NCBI GenBank assembly: GCA_017302715.1
Contig: JAFLCD010000001.1
Location: 1-64,000, forward strand
Direction of reading: 5' to 3'
From: Deltaproteobacteria bacterium
GTDB taxonomy: Bacteria > Bdellovibrionota > UBA2394
DNA length: 64,000 bases
Shown here: one piece after another, positions 27,201 to 35,923 of the stretch
How positions within the stretch are numbered: position 1 is the first letter of the stretch
How the letters are laid out: each line of letters opens with the position of its first letter
Program-made: the position numbers and the translations under genes
Notes under the pieces: generated by a model
Seen by the model: only the letters and a program-made list of their open reading frames with translations
Databases searched by the model: none
Told to the model about the DNA's origin: nothing

Positions 27201-27678
27201 ATACTCTGCTTATATCCCTGAAACTTATATTCCGGATGCTACGGTTCGAATTGCAACTTACTCTCGACTCAATAAAACAAAAACGCCTGGCGATCTTCTT
27301 ATTTTAGAAGAAGAAATTTTAGATCGCTTTGGACTTTATCCCAAAGAAGTTGAAAATCTTTGCCAGCTTCAACGTCTGCGCACCATGGCCTACGCGCTTA
27401 AAGCTTCCGTCATAGATTGTTTTCCGGGCAAACTTTCACTCACACTTTCAACGAATACTCCGCTAGAACCTCAAAAAATTATTCCTATTTTAAGTAAAAA
27501 AATTGTGCTCGATCCCAAAGGCCGCCTCGTTTTTCACTTTGATTCAGCTTTAAAAAAGCCGGAGCTTGCCACCGACGTTCGATACCAAAAACATCACGAA
27601 CTTTATGATTTCAGCCTCTGCAGAGATTTTTTAAAGGATCTTTGTTCACGCACCAACGTCGTATTGCAGAATATCTAA
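24274..27678 (+). CDS. mfd: Transcription-repair coupling factor Mfd
   Basis: 1134 residues from the ATG at 24274, just after the muramidase stop. Mfd removes stalled RNA polymerase and recruits UvrA. In order: UvrB-like N-terminal domains (GNEFSVSIFPSLERVYEP; RGHLIDIFSPYENFPYRLEF), an RNA polymerase-interaction domain (DYIIHEDHGIGRYRGL), the helicase core with GDVGFGKTEVALRA, IIDEEQRFGVKHKE and LSATPIPRTLQMS, a TRG-type segment (RGRVGRGHRSSFAYF), and a C-terminal TRCF domain that normally masks the UvrA-binding face. Two uvrA genes flank it within 10 kb on the same strand. Full length for the family. Confidence 0.95.
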   Translation: MKLVHPQREILKASGLTASSYLYFISKHFRSGLVVVPNSFDLNQAKETLNFFLGNEFSVSIFPSLERVYEPLRQEPEALFQRILTQWQLASGGNYRPDFILTTREALSQKTISAKEILKRTLKVEKGAWLERDHFIQQLFALGYRKDELAEDQGFFSVRGHLIDIFSPYENFPYRLEFFGDEVVSLRTFDPKSQRSLKDLENFDILPCRELILTGENLKLAKEKLKDLGDELGVDRSDRERILSELENHREIIEPRWVLPAFTDSFVNLFEYLDENLPIILVDAEKSAKDLRAFWKEEDAAFEELSGRLAYPPHLLRSEEDRFSKENINKLNTGVVGEGHSYEVLSFEGLRQKLLQAKSFLPLAELVREFHTKGIATEIILQNSKRTEALKDALPELQDLIYRDGPLFDGFSSNTFQKIFINEKDIFGSKRRKVSSARVSSEDFLRQFSDLKEGDYIIHEDHGIGRYRGLQKLEIHKVTSEFLVLEFADNDKLYLPIYRVDKLSRYVREGFAHPRLDKLGTQIFLKKKAKIRKDILAVAHELLEIAGARKTQKVERLDMQNRDAYFEFGNRFAYDLTSDQESAVAEIESDMRKDFPMDRLVCGDVGFGKTEVALRAAMRCLLQGRQVAVLAPTTILVEQHMRTFKKRFEGFKFHLAHLSRFVSDADQKKSVAGVREGKIDLVIGTHRLLQNDIQFKNLGLLIIDEEQRFGVKHKEKIKKMRSSIDILTLSATPIPRTLQMSIFGIRELSLITTPPESRESVKTYVGAFDENLIRAACLKERERGGQILFVHNRVQTIQGVADKLKKLLPECKIVVAHGQMKENDLENKMLEFIEGRADILIATTIIENGLDIPNANTLFVDHAEMFGLSDLYQLRGRVGRGHRSSFAYFLIHENTALSEEASKRLQVIQSCTELGSGFNVATHDMEIRGSGNLLGEEQSGIIAEVGLELYTQMLQETLSTLKKESFPEPLPELNSGYSAYIPETYIPDATVRIATYSRLNKTKTPGDLLILEEEILDRFGLYPKEVENLCQLQRLRTMAYALKASVIDCFPGKLSLTLSTNTPLEPQKIIPILSKKIVLDPKGRLVFHFDSALKKPELATDVRYQKHHELYDFSLCRDFLKDLCSRTNVVLQNI

Positions 27679-27698
27679 GTTTTTAGCATAGTTTCGCT

Positions 27699-28610
27699 AT
27701 GCTCAATCAGAAGTCGATTTTACAATTTTTTGGTTTTTTATTTTTTACATCTCTTGTTTTTGCCGCATGTGAGCGTCGACCCAGGCCGCCAACTCTTGAA
27801 AATAAACAAATCGCCTTAGCTGATGTGGGCAATGTAACTATTTCCGACAAAGACTTAGACGATCGAATTGCGGCGATCGAAAAAACTTTTCCTCGTATTT
27901 ATTCCACCTTTAATCAAAAAAAGCGCTTGCTTGAAGAGATGATGCATATCGAGCTGCTCTATCAAAAGGCTTTGGAACTGGGGCTCGACAAGCGATATGA
28001 GTTCAAATCTCGTTTAGCTGATTTTTATGTGCAGCAAATGTCTGAAAAAGCGAGAAATGAACTTTCTGATGTAAAGGTTAAGGATTTCTTTGAAGCGAAT
28101 CGCGACCGATACGAACAAATTTCTGCTAAGCACATTTTATTAAAATTCGAATCCACGACTTCTGCTAAAGCCAAAAAAGGTCTTAAAGATAGAATGGAAA
28201 AGTATAGAAAAGAGTTGGTTGCCGATCCCGATAAGTTTTCTGACTATGCTCAAAAATATTCTGAAGATGGAACTAAAAATAACGGTGGAGAGCTTGGATT
28301 TTTTACATCTCAAATGATGGTAGCTCCTTTTTCAAAAGCCGCATACTCACTTAAGAAAATTGGAGAGATTTCTCCGGTCGTAGAAACTCAATACGGTTAT
28401 CATCTTATTCAGCTGACGGGCGATAAGCGCGGCTTCGAATCCTATAAAGATTTAGTAAAAGATCAGATGACTCGATCCACTCAACGTGAGCGGCTGGATC
28501 AAGAGCTTGAGGCATTAAAGAAAGGTAAGAAGTTTCAGATCTACGATGACAATTTAGCTAAAATTTCTCCGTTGCCTAAAGAAATTACAACCGATTCTAA
28601 AAATCCTTAA
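27699..28610 (+). CDS. PpiC-type peptidyl-prolyl isomerase lipoprotein
   Basis: 303 residues. Signal peptide with lipobox VFAAC (Cys at 24). A SurA-like N-terminal helical region is followed by a parvulin domain at about 140-245 (ISAKHILLKF, FSDYAQKYSED, NGGELGFF, VETQYGYHLIQL), with the motif set well preserved, so it may be catalytic. Such proteins act on unfolded outer-membrane or secreted proteins in the periplasm. It is the first of three parvulin-type genes in a row followed by pdxA; it is 20 bases after mfd and 4 before the next gene, suggesting one operon. Confidence 0.85.
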   Translation: MLNQKSILQFFGFLFFTSLVFAACERRPRPPTLENKQIALADVGNVTISDKDLDDRIAAIEKTFPRIYSTFNQKKRLLEEMMHIELLYQKALELGLDKRYEFKSRLADFYVQQMSEKARNELSDVKVKDFFEANRDRYEQISAKHILLKFESTTSAKAKKGLKDRMEKYRKELVADPDKFSDYAQKYSEDGTKNNGGELGFFTSQMMVAPFSKAAYSLKKIGEISPVVETQYGYHLIQLTGDKRGFESYKDLVKDQMTRSTQRERLDQELEALKKGKKFQIYDDNLAKISPLPKEITTDSKNP

Positions 28611-28614
28611 GTAA

Positions 28615-29541
28615 ATGATGTCTGAAAGAAAAATATTTTTTGCATTCGTACTCTTGGCATTTTCTGCATGCACGAATGCGCCCCGAGAAGATGAGGCGAT
28701 TGCACGAGTGAATAGAAAGTCTATTACCGTTCGTGATTATTTAACTTCTTTTGAAACCTTGAAGCCAAAAGAAATGAGCATGGGAGGAAAAGAGCGATCG
28801 GAATTAAAAAATTTAGTTATTAAAAATCTCGTCAAGCGCGCTGCCATATTGACCGAAAGTGAACGCAAAAAAATCTCGATCACAGATCAAGAGCTTGAAA
28901 AAGGAATGAAGAGATATAAAGAAGACTACGGCCAAGGCGTATTTGAACAAAGTCTTCTCGAGCAAATGATCGATGAAAATGAATGGAAAGAACAAATTCG
29001 ACAAAATCTTCTCATGGAAAAATTATTTGCAGCCTCCGAACCAAGGCCTCAGCCGCCCACCCCTAGAGAAATTTCTGAATTTTACGAAGCTAATCCGCAA
29101 CTTTTTAGAAAGCCCGCTCAAGCCACAGCACTTCAAATTGTTGTAAATGATATGAAGACGGCAGAAGAAATTCGATCGCAGCTTAGAAAAAAGCCTAAAG
29201 ATTTTTTAGTCCTCATGAAAAAATATAGTTCAGGCCCCGAGGCACAGGCTGATGGAAAAATTAAAATCGCGAAGGGCGTGCTTCCCGAAAGTTTAGATAG
29301 AATTCTTTTTGAGGGAAGAATCGGAGACATAACAAATATTATTTCATCGCCCTATGGATTTCATATTTTAAAAATCTTGGACCGAACACCGACCATCAAT
29401 TTGGATTACGATCAGGCAAGAGATGATATCGCTAAACACCTTTTACAAGAGCGCCGCGCTGAATGGTTGATGAAATATGAAGAGAAATTGCTAAGGAATT
29501 CACAGATCGAATACAACCGAAAGCTCATCTCAAAGCTCTAG
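28615..29541 (+). CDS. SurA-like lipoprotein with a weak parvulin domain
   Basis: 308 residues; a Met-Met start allows 28615 or 28618. Lipobox FSAC (Cys about 19). The N-terminal SurA-type helical region is followed by a parvulin-like domain (ATALQIVVNDMKTAEEI, FLVLMKKYSSGPEAQ, SSPYGFHILKIL) in which the usual HILv and GGdLG segments are replaced. It is therefore probably a chaperone without strong isomerase activity. Second of the three tandem parvulin genes. Membrane-anchored periplasmic location is predicted. Confidence 0.78.
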   Translation: MMSERKIFFAFVLLAFSACTNAPREDEAIARVNRKSITVRDYLTSFETLKPKEMSMGGKERSELKNLVIKNLVKRAAILTESERKKISITDQELEKGMKRYKEDYGQGVFEQSLLEQMIDENEWKEQIRQNLLMEKLFAASEPRPQPPTPREISEFYEANPQLFRKPAQATALQIVVNDMKTAEEIRSQLRKKPKDFLVLMKKYSSGPEAQADGKIKIAKGVLPESLDRILFEGRIGDITNIISSPYGFHILKILDRTPTINLDYDQARDDIAKHLLQERRAEWLMKYEEKLLRNSQIEYNRKLISKL

Positions 29542-29641
29542 TCCCGCTCCAGCTCCTTAAGGGCCTCTTGAAAAACCAAGTAAAATCAGTGGGTTATATT
29601 AAATGCACAGAAAGTCAAAAGTCTGATATAAATAGCAGCCT

Positions 29642-30547
29642 ATGTTCGGTCTTATTTCCATCTTAAGCTTCGTTGGAATTATTAGTGCATTTGACTCTAA
29701 ACCTTTGTCAGAAAAAATCGAAGCTCGGGTAGGCAGTGAAATCATCACCTCAACAGATCTCGATCTTTTAGTTGAAGCGATGAAGGCCGCCACACCTGCC
29801 GATGAAAAAGTCGATTTCAGACAAAAAGCTCTTCAAGCTCTCATCGATCAAACTTTGATGAGCCAATATCTCGCTAAACTTAATATGCAAGTTTCGGATC
29901 GAGACGTAGATCAGCGCATTAATTCGATTCGTTCTTCAAATGGAATTCAAGACAGTACCCAGTTTCGTGAATTGCTTGAGAAGCAAGGGATGACCTTTGA
30001 AAGATTTCGTACCCAACTTCGAAAACAAATGGAGCAAATGCAATTTGCTAATTTAATTCGCAGACAAGCCGTTCATACAATTGAAGACAAAGAACTTCTC
30101 TCGTATTACAAAGCTCACGCCGATATTTATAAATCGACTCCTGAGATTGAACTTCAAGAGTGTGTGGTCCCCGTTAAAAAAACTGAAGCTGAAGCTATTA
30201 AGTCAGCTGAATTTTATATTAAAAATCCTAAAAAGTTTTCTGAATGTATAAAAAAATATTCTGACGCTTCAGGTCCAAATTCCGGCGCCTTAGGCAAATT
30301 TAGACGGGGTTCTTTGAGAGAAGACGTTGAAGCTAAAGTTTTTAATTTAAAATCTGGCGAAGTTACAATGATGAAAGCGCCGAATGGGATTCAGCTTTTG
30401 AAGGTTACAAAAATTACCAATTTAGGTGCTCAAAAATTTGAAGATGTTAAAGAGCAGATTCGCGAACATATCGAAAATGAAATCGTTCAAAAAGAATTTC
30501 AAAAAACTCTGTCCGAGCTGAAGTCTTCTACTTTTATTAAAATATAA
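29642..30547 (+). CDS. SurA-like periplasmic chaperone with one parvulin domain
   Basis: 301 residues. A short signal peptide (about 16 residues) has no lipobox, then KIEARVGSEIITSTDLDLL, the SurA N-terminal opening. One parvulin domain lies at about 170-265 (IELQECVVPV, FSECIKKYSDASGPNSGALG, PNGIQLLKVTKI). E. coli SurA has two such domains and about 430 residues. Followed by pdxA with a one-base TAATG overlap, the same neighbour order as surA-pdxA in enterobacteria, which supports a SurA role in outer-membrane protein folding. A gap of 100 bases before it holds no clear promoter. Confidence 0.8.
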   Translation: MFGLISILSFVGIISAFDSKPLSEKIEARVGSEIITSTDLDLLVEAMKAATPADEKVDFRQKALQALIDQTLMSQYLAKLNMQVSDRDVDQRINSIRSSNGIQDSTQFRELLEKQGMTFERFRTQLRKQMEQMQFANLIRRQAVHTIEDKELLSYYKAHADIYKSTPEIELQECVVPVKKTEAEAIKSAEFYIKNPKKFSECIKKYSDASGPNSGALGKFRRGSLREDVEAKVFNLKSGEVTMMKAPNGIQLLKVTKITNLGAQKFEDVKEQIREHIENEIVQKEFQKTLSELKSSTFIKI

Positions 30548-31488
30548 TGATTCATCTGGCGGCCACTGTAGGCGATCCGACAAGCATTGGCCCTGAGGTC
30601 GCCTCTCAATCTATTCCAAAATTTTTAAGAGAAAACCCAAGTGTCGTCGTGCATCTTTTTGCTCCTCGAAGTGTTTTGAAGAATCTTAAGCATGCGCGCT
30701 TAGAAATTCATGATCACAGAGACTCTAAATCAGAGAAGTTTGTTCCTGGTCGGCCCAATATAAAATCTGGAGCTCGAGCGCTTGAAGATCTTTGGATAGC
30801 GAGCGAAGCCTGTATTAGAAATTATTGCGATGCCTTGATCACTGGCCCTTTAGATAAATTCATTTGCGCTAAAACCGATAAAGAATTTACGGGACACACT
30901 GAGTTTTTGCAGAAGCGTACCAAATCAGACGGCACTACCATGCTACTTGCCAGCGAAAGTCTTCGAGTTGCTTTAGTAACAACTCATATTCCGCTTAAGG
31001 ATGTTTCAAAAAATTTAAAAAAAGAAAAAATTGAAAAGACCATTTTAAGAACTCATCAGTTTCTCAAAACTTTTTCTAAATCTCCAAAAATAGCGGTCTG
31101 CGGTCTAAATCCTCATGCGTCCGACAGGGGTGTGTTTGGAACTGAAGAGCAAAAAATTATTTTGCCCGCTATTCAAAGTCTTAAGCGCAAAGGACTTACG
31201 ATAGAGGGTCCCGTCTCTCCTGATTCATTTTTTCACCGAGCCGAAAATTATGATGCCGTCATTTGTATGTATCATGATCAGGGATTGATCCCACTTAAGA
31301 TGAAATATTTTTACGAGGCGGTAAATATAACCTTGGGCCTACCCTTTTTACGAACCTCAGTAGATCACGGCACAGCCTTTGACATTGCAGGAAAATCCAA
31401 GGCATCTTCATTAAGTTATGCCAAAGCTCTCGAGTATGCCTGTCAGTGGGCAAAGCGATTTCGACAAAAAGATCGAGGCTCGACCTGA
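30547..31488 (+). CDS. pdxA: 4-hydroxythreonine-4-phosphate dehydrogenase
   Basis: 313 residues. PdxA oxidises 4-phospho-hydroxy-threonine in the DXP-dependent pyridoxal phosphate pathway. Conserved: VGDPTSIGPEV at the N-terminus, ALITGPLDKF, EFTGHTEFL, ICMYHDQGLIPLKM (metal-binding His and Asp) and TSVDHGTAFDIAGK. The start overlaps the SurA-like stop by one base, so translation is coupled. Its last part overlaps the start region of the second uvrA gene. Confidence 0.93.
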   Translation: MIHLAATVGDPTSIGPEVASQSIPKFLRENPSVVVHLFAPRSVLKNLKHARLEIHDHRDSKSEKFVPGRPNIKSGARALEDLWIASEACIRNYCDALITGPLDKFICAKTDKEFTGHTEFLQKRTKSDGTTMLLASESLRVALVTTHIPLKDVSKNLKKEKIEKTILRTHQFLKTFSKSPKIAVCGLNPHASDRGVFGTEEQKIILPAIQSLKRKGLTIEGPVSPDSFFHRAENYDAVICMYHDQGLIPLKMKYFYEAVNITLGLPFLRTSVDHGTAFDIAGKSKASSLSYAKALEYACQWAKRFRQKDRGST

Positions 31489-33982
31489 TCTCATTCAGGT
31501 GCGCGGAGCTCGCGAGCACAATTTAAAAGACATCTCTCTCGATATTCCTAGAAATAAATTAATCGTGATCACGGGTCCAAGTGGTAGCGGAAAATCCACC
31601 CTCGCCTTTGACACTCTTTTTGCTGAAGGTCAGCGACGCTATATTGAGAGTCTCTCTGTCTATGCGAGACAGTTTGTCGATCAACTTAAAAAGCCCGAGG
31701 TGGAATCGATTAGAGGCTTATGTCCTTCAATTGCCATTCAACAAAAGGGAATTTCAAAAAATCCGCGATCAACGGTTGGGACACTCACAGAAATTTATGA
31801 TTTTCTTCGTTTGCTCTTTAGTAGAATTGGGGAACCCGTTTGTCCAAATTGTCATATTCCCATTTCATCTCAATCGAGCAGCCAAATCGTCGATCAAATC
31901 ATGGAGATCAAAGCCGACACTCGAATCAATGTTGTGGCTATTCTGGCGCGAAAGAAAAAGGGAGAGTTTTCTCAAGAGCTTGATGATTTAGTTCGAGCAG
32001 GAATTATTCGCGTTCGAATCGATGGCCAAGACATCTCTCTTGAAAAAGGTTTAAAGCTTGAAAAATCTAAGCCTCATACGATCGAGGCCTATATCGATCG
32101 ACTCATTTTAAAAGAAGAGGTTCGCTCGAGATTAAAGGATGCGGTTGAACTTGCGAGCTCTCTAGCTCAAGGCCAAATTCAAATCGAAAACATCGATCAG
32201 AATAAAACCTATCTTTTTAGTGAGAGCTTAAGTTGCGCCGATTGTGGGCAAGCCTTTCCAGAAATGACTCCTCGTTTATTTTCTTTCAACTCTCCAATCG
32301 GAGCATGCCCCGATTGTAAGGGATTAGGATATGAGCTTGATGAAGATGAAGAAGAAATTGAAGAAGAGCACGATGAAGGCGACGAAGTTGCAGTTGTAAG
32401 AGAAATTTGTAAAACCTGTAAGGGCACAAGATTAAAACCTGAGGGCACTTCAGTTTTTATTCATAAGAAAAGCATTTCAGAAATAAATGCAATGTCAGTG
32501 CTTGAAGCAAAATCTTTCTTTAAAGATTTAAAATTTAAAGGTAACCGAGCCATCATTGCCGAAAAAATTCTTAAAGAAATTCGAGAGCGACTTCAATTTT
32601 TGGATGAAGTGGGACTCGATTATCTTTCTTTGGAGCGCCGAGCTTCGACTATCTCTGGCGGAGAAGAGCAACGAGTTCGCTTGGCCACTCAAATTGGCAC
32701 GCAACTTACGGGTGTGCTTTATGTCTTAGATGAGCCAAGTATTGGTCTTCATCAAGTAGATAATCAGCGCCTGATCAATGCGCTTACAAAACTTCGCGAT
32801 ATGGGAAATACCGTAATCGTAGTCGAACACGATTCTGAAACCATGATGGCGGCTGACTATTTAATCGATCTAGGTCCAGGAGCAGGAAAATTTGGCGGTT
32901 TCATCGTCGATGAAGCGGCGCCCTCTAAGCTTTCTAAAGGAATTACAGCCGACTATTTAACGGGCAAAAAAGTAATTCCAGTTCCCAAAACACGAAGAGC
33001 TGCCAAAAATAAAATCGAAGTTGTTGGCGCAAGCTTAAATAATTTAAAAAATATTTCTGTTTCATTTCCACTCGGAGTTTTTACGGTAGTTACCGGGGTT
33101 TCAGGTAGCGGCAAGTCGACTCTTATGCTCGATGTGCTTTCTGAAAGCTTAAGACTGCGAACGCCTATTGGATGCAAAGAAATTAAAGGAATGGATTTGA
33201 TCGACAAAGTTATTCGAGTGGATCAATCCCCAATTGGAAGATCTCCCAGAAGCAACCCTGCAACTTACATTGGATTATTCGGTCAAATTCGCGAACTTTT
33301 CTCGCAAGTCTCCGAATCTAGGCAGCGCGGATACTCAGCCGGAAGATTTAGTTTTAATATTTCTGGCGGACGTTGCGAAACTTGTCGCGGTGCTGGTCAG
33401 CTCGATATTGAAATGCATTTTCTTCCCGATGTAAAAGTGCAGTGTGAAACCTGCGAGGGTCGACGCTATAATGCTGAGACCTTAGAAATTACATTTAAAG
33501 GAAAATCCATTTACGACGTTTTAGAAATGACCTTTGAAGATGCATTTGAATTTTTTGAAGCGGTTCCACCCGTTCATTCCAAATTAAAAATTATGATCGA
33601 CGTTGGGCTTGGTTATTTAAAGCTTGGTCAATCGGCTATCACACTTTCGGGTGGCGAAGCTCAACGAGTAAAGCTTGCAAAAGAATTAGCAAAACGTCCC
33701 ACTGGAAAAACTTTATACATTCTTGATGAGCCTACGACCGGACTTCATTTTGTGGATGTTGAAAAATTACTTCATGTCATTCATCAACTTGTGGATATGG
33801 GAAATTCTGTTTTAATGATCGAGCATCATCTCGATGTCATTAAATCAGCCGATCATCTTATTGATCTTGGCCCACTCGGCGGAATTCTTGGTGGAGAAGT
33901 TGTAGCAACAGGAACTCCAGAAGAAATTTCGAAGTCCTCAAAATCTAAGACGGGCGTCTTTTTAAAACCTCTACTTAAATAG
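31436..33982 (+). CDS. uvrA: UvrA (excinuclease subunit A), canonical core but insertion domain replaced by acidic linker
   Basis: 848 residues if started at 31436 (31418 also in frame; both overlap pdxA, and neither has a clear ribosome site). Both ATPase units are complete ([62 protein letters not shown]). The UvrB-binding domain is well conserved ([19 protein letters not shown]), as are both zinc modules and the [11 protein letters not shown] segment, so this is the main UvrA. Between the first zinc module (CPDCKGLG) and [10 protein letters not shown]. coli-type UvrA has an insertion domain of about 110 residues; here only about 30 remain, rich in Glu and Asp (about residues 298-320). Confidence 0.92.
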   Translation: MPVSGQSDFDKKIEARPDLIQVRGAREHNLKDISLDIPRNKLIVITGPSGSGKSTLAFDTLFAEGQRRYIESLSVYARQFVDQLKKPEVESIRGLCPSIAIQQKGISKNPRSTVGTLTEIYDFLRLLFSRIGEPVCPNCHIPISSQSSSQIVDQIMEIKADTRINVVAILARKKKGEFSQELDDLVRAGIIRVRIDGQDISLEKGLKLEKSKPHTIEAYIDRLILKEEVRSRLKDAVELASSLAQGQIQIENIDQNKTYLFSESLSCADCGQAFPEMTPRLFSFNSPIGACPDCKGLGYELDEDEEEIEEEHDEGDEVAVVREICKTCKGTRLKPEGTSVFIHKKSISEINAMSVLEAKSFFKDLKFKGNRAIIAEKILKEIRERLQFLDEVGLDYLSLERRASTISGGEEQRVRLATQIGTQLTGVLYVLDEPSIGLHQVDNQRLINALTKLRDMGNTVIVVEHDSETMMAADYLIDLGPGAGKFGGFIVDEAAPSKLSKGITADYLTGKKVIPVPKTRRAAKNKIEVVGASLNNLKNISVSFPLGVFTVVTGVSGSGKSTLMLDVLSESLRLRTPIGCKEIKGMDLIDKVIRVDQSPIGRSPRSNPATYIGLFGQIRELFSQVSESRQRGYSAGRFSFNISGGRCETCRGAGQLDIEMHFLPDVKVQCETCEGRRYNAETLEITFKGKSIYDVLEMTFEDAFEFFEAVPPVHSKLKIMIDVGLGYLKLGQSAITLSGGEAQRVKLAKELAKRPTGKTLYILDEPTTGLHFVDVEKLLHVIHQLVDMGNSVLMIEHHLDVIKSADHLIDLGPLGGILGGEVVATGTPEEISKSSKSKTGVFLKPLLK

Positions 33983-34090
33983 TTTAAATCAAATCCATAA
34001 CTTAGCGCGTCCCAACTCAAGATAAAAATTCTATATATAATAGACAAAGTGGCTAATTGCTGTGGTTAGTCAATCTGGTGGGGAGTGGGT

Positions 34091-34753
34091 ATGAAAAAAT
34101 ATTTTCAAATTTTCTTTAATCTTATTTTAATGATCATGGTCACCAATCAAATTCTGATCGCTGCTCCATCAAAAACAAAATCTCCACCTGTCGATGAAAG
34201 CGGTCGAGTTTTGACATGTCCGGCTTGCGATACGAGTACTATTTTTTTAAATGAAGATACTTGCCCCGCAAATTTCTCAACGAGCAAGCCCTCAGCTACT
34301 GTCGCCGCAAAAGATTCTGCTATGATTGCGTGTCCCACTTCAGTCTGTGGAACTGGCTCTTTGCTCCCACCGGGAGCTTTGATGAATTTATATATCTCGG
34401 GCTCTAACACGGTAGATGCCGTAAATATTTCTTCTATTCAAGGTGCACAAATATCTGGGGATTATTTTTTATTTAAAGCGCCGATATTTTTAAAAGTTTC
34501 TTCTGTTGCATGGCTTAAATTTGTAAGTGGATCTAAAAATTTATGCGCCGCCATCTCTGGAACTTCTATTGATAACGCCGCGACAGCTGCAGCTAATTCA
34601 AATTCTTCTAATAGCGCCGCTAACTGTGGAGTCATTGTTGAAAGCACTAATCTGCCGGGTCAGCTTGTTTCATTTGTTTTACTTTTATCAGCCACCTTAT
34701 TCACACTTGGCTTAAGACGATCGGCCTTCCAAAAAACAAAAAGCCCCAAATAA
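34091..34753 (+). CDS. Secreted Cys-containing protein with C-terminal membrane anchor, unknown function
   Basis: 220 residues from the ATG at 34091, which has GGGGAG 5 bases upstream; a GTG two codons earlier is less likely. A signal peptide (to about residue 25) is followed by a region with paired Cys (TCPACDT, EDTCPANF, IACPTSVCGTG) and two later Cys, an Asn/Ser/Ala-rich stretch, then LPGQLVSFVLLLSATLFTLG and a basic tail (RRSAFQKTKSPK). This signal, body, hydrophobic helix and basic tail order resembles sorted or C-terminally anchored surface proteins. I recognise no family. The 3' end lies inside a terminator hairpin. A TATAAT at 34036-34041 could be its -10 box, without a clear -35. Confidence 0.6.
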   Translation: MKKYFQIFFNLILMIMVTNQILIAAPSKTKSPPVDESGRVLTCPACDTSTIFLNEDTCPANFSTSKPSATVAAKDSAMIACPTSVCGTGSLLPPGALMNLYISGSNTVDAVNISSIQGAQISGDYFLFKAPIFLKVSSVAWLKFVSGSKNLCAAISGTSIDNAATAAANSNSSNSAANCGVIVESTNLPGQLVSFVLLLSATLFTLGLRRSAFQKTKSPK

Positions 34754-34763
34754 ATTGGGGCTT
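34731..34763 (-). terminator. Intrinsic terminator of the atpZ-I-B-E operon
   Basis: A 9-bp stem (AAGCCCCAA / TTGGGGCTT) with a 5-base loop is followed on the minus strand by TTTGTTTTTT. It lies 30 bases after the atpE stop codon. It overlaps the last codons of the convergent plus-strand gene ending at 34753 and may slow transcription from that side too, although no T-run follows on the plus strand. Confidence 0.8.
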
Positions 34764-34792
34764 CTCGAAATTAGAAATTAAATTCTAAAAAA

Positions 34793-35137
34793 TTATACTG
34801 GAACGGCGGCTTTGAAGATGAAGACGAAAATCAAAGCATAAATCGTCAACGACTCAATAAACGCCAAACCGAGAATCATAGGAACGAATAAATCTTTGCT
34901 CGCTCCTGGATTTCGCGCAATACCTTCCATGGCGGAGGCAACCATTTTTCCCTGTCCAAGCGCACCACCGAAAGCGGCGATACCAAGACCAATTCCAGAA
35001 CTTAAAGCTAACCATTTAGCAGTATCGCTAACAGCTGCACCGTGAGCTTCTTCTGCGAAAGCTAAGCTGATTCCGGCAATTAAAAACATTCCAAATGCTA
35101 TTCCGAACTGAGTCAGTTTTTTCATATCCATTTTCAT
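34793..35137 (-). CDS. atpE: ATP synthase F0 subunit c with N-terminal signal-like extension
   Basis: 114 residues; AAGGAG lies about 10 bases before the ATG. The first 28 residues look like a cleavable signal peptide ending in LAFA, longer than the usual 75-90 residue subunit c. Helix 1 contains GLGIAAFGGALGQGK and the loop RNPGA. Helix 2 contains the ion-binding Glu95 (LAFIESLTIYALIF). Gln62, Glu95, Ser96 and Tyr100 fall at positions equivalent to sodium ligands in Ilyobacter-type rings, though the following Thr is Leu. It makes the rotor ring with subunit a upstream. High expression relative to neighbours is expected. Confidence 0.93.
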   Translation of the reverse strand: MKMDMKKLTQFGIAFGMFLIAGISLAFAEEAHGAAVSDTAKWLALSSGIGLGIAAFGGALGQGKMVASAMEGIARNPGASKDLFVPMILGLAFIESLTIYALIFVFIFKAAVPV

Positions 35138-35191
35138 TACGTCATTTCTCCTTGTTATTATTTCCTGGTTTTCCCTTGGGAGGGTTAAACT

Positions 35192-35923
35192 TTAGTGATC
35201 GTGCGATACCGCCAATTTAATATAGGCCGTTGATAGCAACGAAAATACGAACGCCTGAACCACGCAGACAAAAACTCCAAGCACCATAAAAAGAATCGGA
35301 ACAAAAAGTGGAGCGATGCCATTGAATACGCCCACTAGTGTATGATCTCCGTTGATATTTCCCCAGAGACGAAGGCTTAGAGAAAGGGGGCGAATTAAAT
35401 GTCCGATCACTTCGATAGCAAACATCAGCGCAGCGACGAGCGAAAGAATCGCAGTGATGCCGAAACTGTATCCCTTAGGAGGAAGGCCGCCTGTAAATTG
35501 TTTGAGGTAAAAAATTCCATGCTCTTTAAATCCTAGATATTGATAATAAAGAAAGATCGAGAGCCCCATGGCAAAATTAGTATTGATATTGTCTGTGGGC
35601 GGAACAAATCCAGGCACCAATCCTAAAAAGTTACTAAACAAAATAAATAAGAAGGTAGTCGCAATAATCGGAATAAACTTTTCAGCCCCATGACCTATCA
35701 TCGAGTCGATTAAATTTTTGAAGGCGCCCACTAAAGCGACACAGCAATTCAAAAAGTTCATCTTGGGCTCTGGCAAAATATGCTTATCGACATTTGATAA
35801 TTGAGATCTCACACGAAGGCCGATGGCTGTCAAAATGACCCCCGCTGTAACCGCGCCCGCGATATGATTGAGGTGGTGAGGAACCCCGATAAGTTGAAAA
35901 ACTGTTGAGTGTTCAGCTGACAT
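35192..35923 (-). CDS. atpB: ATP synthase F0 subunit a
   Basis: 243 residues with about five membrane helices. The essential Arg is in LSLSLRLWGNINGDHTL (about residue 185), facing the c-ring Glu. GLVPGFVPPTDN and FSLLSTAYIKLA are further family segments. It forms the ion channels of F0. It overlaps the atpI gene by 11 bases and is followed by atpE after 54 bases. The second cluster (59305-64000) carries the rest of the complex, so assembly depends on two distant operons. Confidence 0.92.
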   Translation of the reverse strand: MSAEHSTVFQLIGVPHHLNHIAGAVTAGVILTAIGLRVRSQLSNVDKHILPEPKMNFLNCCVALVGAFKNLIDSMIGHGAEKFIPIIATTFLFILFSNFLGLVPGFVPPTDNINTNFAMGLSIFLYYQYLGFKEHGIFYLKQFTGGLPPKGYSFGITAILSLVAALMFAIEVIGHLIRPLSLSLRLWGNINGDHTLVGVFNGIAPLFVPILFMVLGVFVCVVQAFVFSLLSTAYIKLAVSHDH

